This document shows positions 1 through 6,424 of a stretch of DNA of 7,035 nt, piece by piece. The notes beneath the pieces are model-generated. The model was given only the letters and a program-made list of their open reading frames with translations, had not been told where the DNA came from and ran no database searches. Within the stretch, counting starts at the first letter, position 1. Each line of letters starts with the position of its first letter. Made by a program: the position numbers and the translations under genes. Source of the stretch: Nitrospirales bacterium (GTDB lineage Bacteria; Nitrospirota; Nitrospiria; Nitrospirales; UBA8639). The DNA is taken from the NCBI GenBank assembly GCA_013817135.1, contig JACDDF010000112.1:1-7035 (forward strand). Direction: 5' to 3'.

Positions 1-1466
1 GTTATGTCAGGGCAACTTGGCCGCACTCAGCAATAATCGGTGTGGCCTCAAGTTTAGCTTCGCGAGTCGCCCTCAAAGCCGAGGTTGAATGCCCATCATT
101 ATCCCTCTTGATCATGCTCATGAGCATTGTCAATGTTGAACGGTCTGCAGCCACGGTTCATCAGGAAGATCTCTTCGCAGGCTATGGTAAGGGGCAGTGC
201 CCTGACTCGGCGAATTTTTTGGGCTTTAATGTGGGAAATCAATTTTTGGGTGATGCTATTGCCAAGCAATTTGTCACACTTGAACACACACTGATTGATG
301 CGGCATCGTTAACCTCCCCCGTCATACTGGTTTCCGCCGAAAAAGATGCCTGGGTGGCTCCCGATGATCTTCAGGCGTTTCGGAACGCATTGGGTCGACA
401 TCTTGCACAATGGATTGTGGTGCCTAATGCATTGCATCGTCTACAAGAAAACCCCAAAATGGCCCGTGAAACCTATCGACAACTCATCGCCCAGTGCCAT
501 GAGCATGTCGCACAGAATCCTTCTTCTGAGGCCATCCACAACCCCAATCGACTGGACTTGGGACGTCAAAATCGACGAGAAAAAATTGCGCAACAACAAC
601 AGGCAGAGACCGACGTCGGGGCGGGCTTTTGGCAGGATTACTTGGGTCACTTTCAGTCGGTGGCCAAATGCCGGGATTATGTGAAACTCCTCGACCATGT
701 GTTCCATGCCTTAGGCCCCATCACTCCCGGTCAAAAAATTCTGGATGCCGGGTGTGGAAATGGCAATGCGGGGTTGTATTTTTTGAATGGACTTGCCTCC
801 ACCATTGCCTCTGGGATGCCATGCCTGGAGGAGTCCATTCAGTATGTGGGAATTGATGTCGTTCCTGACGCGTTGAAGCGGGCCAATGACGCGATGACCG
901 CAGCCACCACAGAATGGCAACATGGCAAGACCGCTTTGACACCCTTCGTCACAAAGTCATGGGCACAAGTCGATTTAGGTCAGCCGCTCCCCTTTCCCGA
1001 CAACCGATTTGACCGAATTGTCTCTAATTTAGTGATTGGATATGTCCGGGATCCAGGCGCTGCATTGCGGGAACTGTATCGAGTTCTGGCTCCAGGCGGG
1101 CGAATGGTCATTTCCAATTTAAAACCGAATGGGGACTTTTCCGGGATTTACCAGAGTCTGGTCAGCAATGCTGCTCTCCCACAGCAACGGGAAGAAGCAC
1201 GGGATCTCTTGAATAATTACGGAAAAATCAGACAGGCCGAAAAGGAAGGCCAATTTTGTTTTTTTAATCGAACGCAATGGGAATCGATCGTCGCCACCTT
1301 GGGGTCTACGAATGCGAGGATTTTTTCAACGTTTGCAGGACAAGCCTACCTGATTGCCTTGGATAAACCTGCCGTTTACGCACAAGCGCAAAGACCAATG
1401 ATCCGGAATGAAAAACAATCCCCAAGACTAAACCCGCTGCCGGGAGTTCTGAAACAAGTGGCATAA
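1..1466 (+). CDS. LuxD-like acyl hydrolase fused to a class I SAM methyltransferase (5' end missing)
   Basis: The frame is open from base 3 to the TAA at 1464-1466, so the gene begins left of the window. The GTG at 42 is not the true start: it lies three codons before the presumed catalytic serine. The first ~155 visible residues resemble LuxD (Pfam Acyl_transf_2), an alpha/beta hydrolase that releases fatty acid from acyl-ACP. Shared features, compared from memory, are the elbow ASSLASR (LuxD: AASLSAR; Ser codon 51-53), LSLLIMLMSIVNV, the Asp in KDAWV (345-347) and the His in ALHRL (435-437), so the triad looks intact. A charged linker resembling the LuxD tail leads into a methyltransferase. 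That domain has motif I LDAGCGNG (from 741), an acidic SAM-binding Asp in GIDVV (855-857), PLPFPDNRFDRIVSN, and LRELYRVLAPGGRMVIS. No signal peptide or membrane segment is seen in the visible part. The fold calls are firm; specific LuxD kinship is likely. Substrates are unknown; a long acyl chain is an inference. A general esterase-methyltransferase fusion is the alternative. Confidence 0.8.
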   Translation, partial: YVRATWPHSAIIGVASSLASRVALKAEVECPSLSLLIMLMSIVNVERSAATVHQEDLFAGYGKGQCPDSANFLGFNVGNQFLGDAIAKQFVTLEHTLIDAASLTSPVILVSAEKDAWVAPDDLQAFRNALGRHLAQWIVVPNALHRLQENPKMARETYRQLIAQCHEHVAQNPSSEAIHNPNRLDLGRQNRREKIAQQQQAETDVGAGFWQDYLGHFQSVAKCRDYVKLLDHVFHALGPITPGQKILDAGCGNGNAGLYFLNGLASTIASGMPCLEESIQYVGIDVVPDALKRANDAMTAATTEWQHGKTALTPFVTKSWAQVDLGQPLPFPDNRFDRIVSNLVIGYVRDPGAALRELYRVLAPGGRMVISNLKPNGDFSGIYQSLVSNAALPQQREEARDLLNNYGKIRQAEKEGQFCFFNRTQWESIVATLGSTNARIFSTFAGQAYLIALDKPAVYAQAQRPMIRNEKQSPRLNPLPGVLKQVA

Positions 1467-1521
1467 GGCTTCTCCTTTCTGCAAATATTTCCTAGGAATA
1501 CCACATCCCGCAGACGGCACA

Positions 1522-1534
1522 TCAATGACATTGA
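1522..1534. promoter_or_regulatory. 13-bp perfect palindrome in the spacer before the histidine kinase gene
   Basis: TCAATG-A-CATTGA reads the same on both strands around one central base. It lies about 180 bases before the kinase start, in the non-coding spacer. It could be a half of an operator, but it is short and I recognise no regulator family. The functional call is speculative. Confidence 0.2.
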
Positions 1535-1596
1535 CTAGGCGCGGATTGTACAGAAGTGCGTCCTTCACAAAGGTACAAGAAGAGGTGCCCTCCGAC

Positions 1597-1623
1597 AAGT
1601 CAAATTGCCAACCCTTTTGACTT
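1597..1623. promoter_or_regulatory. Inverted repeat, 8-base arms with 11-base spacer, upstream of the histidine kinase gene
   Basis: AAGTCAAA (1597-1604) and its exact reverse complement TTTGACTT (1616-1623) flank an 11-base spacer, about 90 bases before the kinase GTG. The right arm contains TTGACT, which matches a sigma70 -35 box in five of six positions. However, no good -10 box follows at 16-18 bases. No T-run follows, so it does not look like an intrinsic terminator. The spacing would suit a dimeric DNA-binding protein. It may also be chance; no other copy was noticed in the window. Confidence 0.3.
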
Positions 1624-1711
1624 CTGCATGCGTTTATTGTCCAATAGACTTTCTAAATGGTGTACATAGCCAATGACCTAGTTTAATCATTTATCTTTCA
1701 TTGTTTTAGCC

Positions 1712-3883
1712 GTGAATTTTTACGCTTTCAGCGGACTCCTGAATGGTCTCGCCGCAACAGCCTCCGGCCTTATTGTTTACGCCAAAAACCCTCGCAGCCC
1801 CAAGCATCAAGCCTATGCCCTGTATTGTTTAGCTGCCGCCATTTGGGGATATGGGTTTTGCGCCTGGCAGCTTGCGTCATCCCACGATCTCGCCCTTTTC
1901 TTTGTTCGATTGCTGATGGCCGGAGCAATCTTTCTTCCAGCAGCCTATTTGTGGCACGTCCTAACCTTATTGGATGATGGGGAATCGAACAGATGGATTA
2001 TCCGTCTTGGATGGGGAAGCAGTTTTATTTATTTCTGCGCGAATTTTACCTCCTATTTCGTGGCCGATGTTCATCCTGTCGGTGACTTTCTCTTTTGGCC
2101 GCAACCCGGGCCTTTTTTTCATTTCTATCTCCTGGGATTTGGCCTATCGACTATTTATGGAACATGGTTGCTCTACCATGGAGCACGGAGCAGAACTGGT
2201 CCTGAACGTTCGCGGTTTTACCTTCTCACCATCGGATCAGTGATTGCGTATGCAGGAGGGTTGACGACTTTTCCTCTCTGGTATGGGATTGAGATCCCAC
2301 CGTACGGGACAATTCTTCTGACTGTCTATACGTCGGTCGTAGCCTATACGCTCCTGCGATACCGGCTCATGGATCTCGGGACGGCTGTTGAACGAGGCAT
2401 TACAGGAAGCCTCTTGTTAGCGCTCGTGGCTTTCCCTGCCTATCCGATCCTCCTTCTTGGGCAAATTCTGTACTTTGGGCAAATTAATATCGCCTATTCG
2501 TTTGTGGAACTGAGCGTATTGCTTATCTTGGTCCTTGGAGCGTCCTCCTTGAAACGGGAAGCCAAAACATTCATCACGAAATCATTGTTTAAAGAACGAT
2601 ATAACCGACATGAAACGGTCGTGCATTTTTCTAAGTCACTCGTCTCCATTCTGGAATTAAAAGATTTGACGGCGACCATCGTGGAATCCATTTGTCCAAC
2701 ATTAGGATTGCAATGGGGAGTCTTATATCTACGAAATTCCAGCAGTCAGGATTATCGACCGGTATCCAGCTTTGGGAAATCCACCAATGATCTGCCTGTC
2801 CTCCATTTGCATAAAACGCCTACTTTGTTAGAAATGTGGAGACAAGGCACGTCCTGTTTTGTCATCAATGAATTGGAACTCTCTACCATCAACTCTGACT
2901 CTGAGGCCGTCATCGCGCAGCTCGCGCAGATTGGAACAGAAGTCTGTTTGCCCTTGGTCAACAAAACACGGCTCTTGGGTTTTTGTGTGTTCGGGCCTAA
3001 TACGAAAAGTGGTGGCGGTTATACGACCCAGGATTTGGATTTATTGACGACCTTGTCCCAGGAAGCTTCCGTGGCGTTAGACAATGCCTTGCTGTATGAA
3101 GAGCTCAAGCGCTCCCAGTCGTTAGTTCGTCGAACCGACCGGCTTCGTTCTCTGGAGACCATGGCAGGCGGATTAGCTCACGAAATTAGAAATCCACTGA
3201 CGTCGATCAAAGCGTTTGTGGACCTGGCACCCGAACGAAAGGATGATGAGCAGTTTCTCGTCCGATTCAGTAAGGTTGTCAAAGAAGATGTATGTCGAAT
3301 TGAACGGCTCACCCGGGAGATCTTGGATTATGCCAAACCGATGGAACCGTTTCTCAAGGAAGAAGACCTTAATGATATTGTGGAATCCTGTCTGTATACC
3401 CTCAGGATTCGCCCTTCTCATGAATTGATTATTGTCGAAACAGATTTAGCCCATGGATTACCAAAGGTATTTGCTGACCGGCAACAATTAAAGCAGGTGT
3501 TTCTTAACCTGTTGTTTAATGCCGTGGAAGCCATGCTTCCGGAGGGTGGCGTGTTAACAGTGCGAACTCGAAAGATTGGTTCAGGTCTGGCTCAGGATTG
3601 GGTGCAGGTGGACATTCAAGATACCGGAAAAGGGATTAATCCGGAAGACATCGAGCATATTTTTGATCCTTTTTTTACCACAAAACATTTGAGTCAGGAA
3701 CATGAGGGAACAGGCTTGGGTTTGGCCATTGCCCATCAAATTATTCAGGAACATCGTGGAAGTATTGAGGTCCAAAGTGTGAGAGGAGGGGGAGCCACCT
3801 TTCTTGTGAACCTCCCAAGCTCACCAGCACCGACATCAGTTTCTCCAACGCAAAGTGTGTTGCCCAAACCTGAACACCGATAA
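1712..3883 (+). CDS. Membrane sensor histidine kinase, 7TM-type N-terminus plus GAF-like domain, NtrB-like core
   Basis: This is a 723-residue sensor kinase expected to autophosphorylate and pass phosphate to a response regulator. Residues 1-215 hold seven hydrophobic segments (roughly 5-24, 33-54, 60-82, 97-117, 134-156, 169-189, 197-215), like the HisKA_7TM sensor family. Two more follow at about 231-255 and 262-279. Residues ~300-465 look like a GAF domain (strands LQWGVLYLR and LLGFCVFGP; closing helix ASVALDNALLYEELK). HisKA carries AGGLAHEIRNPLTSIKAF with phospho-acceptor His490. The ATPase domain has the N box with Asn603, DTGKGI at 637, FDPFFTTK, and GTGLGLAI at 666, so all catalytic boxes are intact. 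The start is GTG with no Shine-Dalgarno sequence. An in-frame stop at 1679-1681 and no other standard start codon after it support this start, as does the N-terminus MNFYAFSGLLNGL, usual for the family. The architecture recalls PrsK of exosortase systems, but the H box is NtrB-like. Signal and partner are unknown. No response regulator adjoins it. Confidence 0.95.
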   Translation: MNFYAFSGLLNGLAATASGLIVYAKNPRSPKHQAYALYCLAAAIWGYGFCAWQLASSHDLALFFVRLLMAGAIFLPAAYLWHVLTLLDDGESNRWIIRLGWGSSFIYFCANFTSYFVADVHPVGDFLFWPQPGPFFHFYLLGFGLSTIYGTWLLYHGARSRTGPERSRFYLLTIGSVIAYAGGLTTFPLWYGIEIPPYGTILLTVYTSVVAYTLLRYRLMDLGTAVERGITGSLLLALVAFPAYPILLLGQILYFGQINIAYSFVELSVLLILVLGASSLKREAKTFITKSLFKERYNRHETVVHFSKSLVSILELKDLTATIVESICPTLGLQWGVLYLRNSSSQDYRPVSSFGKSTNDLPVLHLHKTPTLLEMWRQGTSCFVINELELSTINSDSEAVIAQLAQIGTEVCLPLVNKTRLLGFCVFGPNTKSGGGYTTQDLDLLTTLSQEASVALDNALLYEELKRSQSLVRRTDRLRSLETMAGGLAHEIRNPLTSIKAFVDLAPERKDDEQFLVRFSKVVKEDVCRIERLTREILDYAKPMEPFLKEEDLNDIVESCLYTLRIRPSHELIIVETDLAHGLPKVFADRQQLKQVFLNLLFNAVEAMLPEGGVLTVRTRKIGSGLAQDWVQVDIQDTGKGINPEDIEHIFDPFFTTKHLSQEHEGTGLGLAIAHQIIQEHRGSIEVQSVRGGGATFLVNLPSSPAPTSVSPTQSVLPKPEHR

Positions 3884-4039
3884 CAGTGATTGAAACACCT
3901 GCTGAACGGGTCGATCAACGTATTCAGTCTTAGGGGGAGGGTTGACTTGATAGCCCTGTGAGGGACGGAATCTCCACACACGGCCTATTCAGGGAGTTAT
4001 GTTACCAATGAGTGCGGGTTAAGGAAAAATAAATAAACG

Positions 4040-5065
4040 TTAGCCAGTGCGCGGAAGACGTCCTTCAATCAGTTGCCCTTCCCAATCTCCGGTTCCCTCT
4101 TTCAGATGAAGAACCCGCGAACGAATGAGTCCGGCTCGTTGAAGCCACTCTCGAACATCTCGGACGGAATAGGTGTTGCCCCGCTCAGTATAGAGCAACA
4201 TGGAGACGGCAAAGAGATTGGCTTCAGGAGGCTGAAGTTCTTTTGGGTCCTGCAAAAAGGTATCTTGGATGAGCAGCCGTCCGCCAGGATTGAGGATTCG
4301 TTTAATTTTTTTGAAAATTTTCAGGTTCTCTGCAGGAGAATAAATATGCAGGACGTTGGAATACCAAACGACATCATACGTTCCTGCAATGCGTGCAGTT
4401 AAAAAATCACCAGCTTGATAGGTCAAGCGGGTTCCCAAGGAAGACTGTTCCGCCAGCATACGTGCCACATCCAGAGCGGCAGGCCGATCCATCACGGTGG
4501 CGTGAAGGATTGGATTCAGCGCTAAAAAGGCCAAAGCATAGGTACCGGGTCCGCCGCCTAAGTCGAGAAGGGAACGAGCCGCTTTTAGAGAAATCTGTTG
4601 TGCGACCTCTTTGGCCGGTTGGAGGGAGCGATGATGCATGGCCCAGGAAAACGATCGTCGATATTCGGTGGTTTCCGGTTCCTTGCTGTCCCGTGGCTGA
4701 CCGACACGTATGACTTCTGTCAGATGAGACCATTCGCTCCATTGACGCTGCATGAGGCCCAGATAGTCTCCTCGAAAGTCCGGACTGGATTCTTGGAGAT
4801 AGCGTTTGGAAAAAGGGGTAAGATGGTATCCTGATTGTGACTTGACTAATAACCCTGCACTGGCAAGATTCCGGCACAAGATTGCAAGTCCACGTTGGCT
4901 CGCCCCTAGATGCTTGGCTAACTTAGGAATCGTCCAATCCCGATCTTCCATCTTGGTAAATAGGTTGATCTCTAGTGCGGAAAAAATAATCCGTGGCAAT
5001 CGAAAGGCATAGGCGGCGTCTCGAAATTGTTTGAAGGATGTGATGAACGTTGGAGTCTGTTTCAC
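4040..5065 (-). CDS. Two-domain SAM-dependent O-methyltransferase (Methyltransf_2 type)
   Basis: This is a 341-residue enzyme predicted to move a methyl group from SAM to a hydroxyl on a small molecule. Residues ~15-95 form a winged-helix dimerisation domain (ALEINLFTKM; TIPKLAKHLGASQRGLAILCRNLASAGLL), as in acetylserotonin, hydroxyneurosporene and plant caffeate O-methyltransferases. The catalytic domain has motif I DLGGGPG (168-174), the ribose-binding acidic residue Asp193, GDF at 219-221, NVLH with His240 at the place of the family's general-base histidine, LNPGGRLLIQD (258-268), and EWLQRAGL near the end. Length is normal. The start is GTG; between the in-frame TGA upstream and this codon there is no other ATG, GTG or TTG. 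No Shine-Dalgarno sequence is visible (CTGATCATC precedes it). It lies 52 bases after the unknown gene and is probably the last gene of the four-gene block. Family assignment is strong. Substrate (carotenoid, quinone, polyketide or other) cannot be told from sequence or neighbours. Confidence 0.92.
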   Translation of the reverse strand: MKQTPTFITSFKQFRDAAYAFRLPRIIFSALEINLFTKMEDRDWTIPKLAKHLGASQRGLAILCRNLASAGLLVKSQSGYHLTPFSKRYLQESSPDFRGDYLGLMQRQWSEWSHLTEVIRVGQPRDSKEPETTEYRRSFSWAMHHRSLQPAKEVAQQISLKAARSLLDLGGGPGTYALAFLALNPILHATVMDRPAALDVARMLAEQSSLGTRLTYQAGDFLTARIAGTYDVVWYSNVLHIYSPAENLKIFKKIKRILNPGGRLLIQDTFLQDPKELQPPEANLFAVSMLLYTERGNTYSVRDVREWLQRAGLIRSRVLHLKEGTGDWEGQLIEGRLPRTG

Positions 5066-5117
5066 GATGATCAGGCTGGCGTGAGTAGGTAGCTTGATGT
5101 TGGAGGCGGATGGGTCG

Positions 5118-5561
5118 TTAGCGTGAAGCCGGAAACAAGGTCAGACAGGTCTTAATTTGCTGATGAAGATCGGTCAGTTTTCCGAAATCGACCGGGCGTT
5201 CATAGTGCGCGGCCACATGCGACTCATTCATCTCAATTCGTTCCGTGAAACCTTGGCGCAGGAGTTTTGGACGGTGTTTGGAAACCGTTTGTTGTAGATA
5301 AAATTTGGCTTGTTTCGCGAGTTCGTCGGTTCCTAAATCTTCTGGCGTCCCATCCGAAAGCATGCTTTTCATATCATCCAGGTCGTATCCTGCCATGCAC
5401 ACGAGTTTGCCGTCAGCAGTGATTTCAAGCAACCAGTCCTCATCTGGTAAGGGGAGGGTTAAGGCGTCCGTCGAATGAATATCCAACCACCCGTGAATTT
5501 CCTTCACAAGATAGGTCCTGGCCTGAGGCCACAGGGGTGACGGGTTGGAAGACTCACTCAT
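5118..5561 (-). CDS. Conserved-looking protein of unknown function, coupled to the TPR gene
   Basis: This gene encodes 147 residues that I do not recognise. The product appears soluble and cytoplasmic, with no signal peptide or membrane helix. A first part (about 10-68) has alternating hydrophobic stretches, WLDIHSTDALTLPLPDEDWLLEIT and LVCMAGYDLDDMKSML, that look like a small alpha/beta unit. The middle (about 78-105) is a charged, probably helical stretch with several Lys and Arg. The end, ~126-143, is again helical. No catalytic motif or cysteine cluster stands out; Cys55 and Cys139 are isolated. The ATG start overlaps the stop of the TPR gene in an 8-base ATGAGTGA overlap, with a weak GGA 7 bases upstream, so its translation is probably coupled. 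Codon use resembles its neighbours and coding status is well supported by this packing. A partner or regulator of the TPR protein is a guess from position only. Confidence 0.75.
   Translation of the reverse strand: MSESSNPSPLWPQARTYLVKEIHGWLDIHSTDALTLPLPDEDWLLEITADGKLVCMAGYDLDDMKSMLSDGTPEDLGTDELAKQAKFYLQQTVSKHRPKLLRQGFTERIEMNESHVAAHYERPVDFGKLTDLHQQIKTCLTLFPASR
5554..5561 (-). promoter_or_regulatory. 8-base ATGAGTGA start/stop overlap between the TPR gene and the unknown gene
   Basis: On the minus strand the start codon of the unknown gene (5561-5559) precedes the TGA stop of the TPR gene (5556-5554) within ATGAGTGA. A ribosome ending the TPR protein can re-initiate at once, which favours matched amounts of the two proteins. 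This fixes both the downstream start and the operon direction. Confidence 0.7.
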
Positions 5562-6357
5562 GCGTGTGTCCGGTTGTGGCGCTCAGACGAGATTCTAAGG
5601 CCTGTAATCGCTGGGTATTTTCGGTGAGTTTTGGTAATTGATATTTTTGGTCTATACGAACAACTTTTTGTAAATATTGCACGGCTTGGCTCCATTGGCC
5701 TTGGGCCTCATGGCAACTGGCAAGAACATACCACGCACCGCCCATACGAAGTTCATCCTTCAGCCGCCTGGCGACATCCAGACTGGTCAAGGTGCAGGAT
5801 TGCGCTTCCTCAAATCGTCGTTGACTCAAATATAACCGTGCCATCATACGAAAGACATCGGATTGCCCGGCTTCATTCCCGACCCGGCGCATTAGGATTA
5901 ATGATTCCTGGTAGTAGGCGAGCGCATCTTCTTCCTTGCCTGTTTCCCTGGCGACTAATCCCAAATCAGAAAGTAAAACCGCCTTTCCGGCATAGTCGGA
6001 CAAATGATTCATTAAATCCAAGGCCTCTAAATAATAAGCCTGGGCTCGTTCCCATTCGCCGGCATCGGCCGAAAGGTTCCCCAAATTGGCTAAAGTCGTA
6101 CTAATCCCCCGGTCATCACCAAGAATTTTTTGAAGTTCTAACACCTCACTATAATAGGCTCTGGCTTGTTCCCGTCGACCACTCACAGCGCAAATATTAC
6201 CAAGGTTTCCCAGTGTGGTGGCCAAAGATCGTTGGTCTCCATTTTGACGATCAACCTCCAGGGCCTGCGCATAATATTGAAAAGCTTCGGTATAAAAGCC
6301 TTTCGAAAAATGCTGATTGCCTAAAGAATTGAGATTGGCGGATTGAGACCAGGGCAT
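5554..6357 (-). CDS. TPR protein with six 40-residue repeats
   Basis: This 267-residue protein is almost entirely tetratricopeptide repeats, so it is a scaffold or adaptor rather than an enzyme. Six units start near residues 7, 47, 87, 127, 167 and 207, with a regular period of 40 rather than the classical 34. This is typical of the TPR_12 / kinesin-light-chain-like class. The best units carry LGNLG in helix A and ARAYYSEVLEL, AQAYYLEALDL or ALAYYQESLIL in helix B. Repeats 5 and 6 have drifted most. A short tail (241-267) has one more helix and ends TTGHTHE. No signal peptide or membrane segment is present, so it probably acts in the cytoplasm. The ATG is fixed by an in-frame TGA three codons upstream; only a weak GAG precedes it. 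It follows the metallo-beta-lactamase-fold gene after 67 bases and overlaps the next gene by 8. The fold call is very secure; the binding partner is unknown, with the coupled 147-residue protein the nearest candidate. Confidence 0.95.
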   Translation of the reverse strand: MPWSQSANLNSLGNQHFSKGFYTEAFQYYAQALEVDRQNGDQRSLATTLGNLGNICAVSGRREQARAYYSEVLELQKILGDDRGISTTLANLGNLSADAGEWERAQAYYLEALDLMNHLSDYAGKAVLLSDLGLVARETGKEEDALAYYQESLILMRRVGNEAGQSDVFRMMARLYLSQRRFEEAQSCTLTSLDVARRLKDELRMGGAWYVLASCHEAQGQWSQAVQYLQKVVRIDQKYQLPKLTENTQRLQALESRLSATTGHTHE

Positions 6358-6424
6358 ACATATTCACTCAGGGTCGCAGAACAGGAAAAAGAGCTTCCAG
6401 GCCATTCTCATAATAATGATTGAT

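Noticed and set aside
42..44. GTG as the start of the first gene
   Set aside because: The frame is open upstream to the window edge and the residues before it continue the hydrolase fold, so starting here would leave the catalytic Ser at position 4.
114..127. Perfect 14-base palindrome ATGCTCATGAGCAT
   Set aside because: It lies inside the LuxD-like coding region, in a conserved hydrophobic strand, and is explained by the codons used; no repeat or flanking signal supports an operator.
1682..1687. TTTAAT as a -10 box for the kinase gene
   Set aside because: No -35-like hexamer sits 16-18 bases upstream; the TTGACT in the dyad is much too far away.
3931..3964. G-rich stretch followed by TTGACT, resembling a Shine-Dalgarno sequence or a -35 box
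   Set aside because: No -10 box follows at 16-18 bases, the nearest TTG start meets a stop after one codon, and no rightward gene lies beyond.
3884..4039. Possible bidirectional terminator between the convergent kinase and O-methyltransferase genes
   Set aside because: Only stems of 3-4 bases such as CCCT-GTG-AGGG were found, and no GC-rich hairpin is followed by a T-run on either strand. The T-rich stretch after the O-methyltransferase stop lacks an adjoining hairpin.
4407..4877. 156-residue minus-strand open frame overlapping the O-methyltransferase
   Set aside because: Its composition is rich in Arg, Ser and Pro with no recognisable motif, and it lies in another frame of a gene with clear family motifs.
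5631..6104. 157-residue plus-strand open frame
   Set aside because: It is antisense to the TPR gene, whose six regular repeats account for the sequence; the frame shows no motif, and its open length is a by-product.
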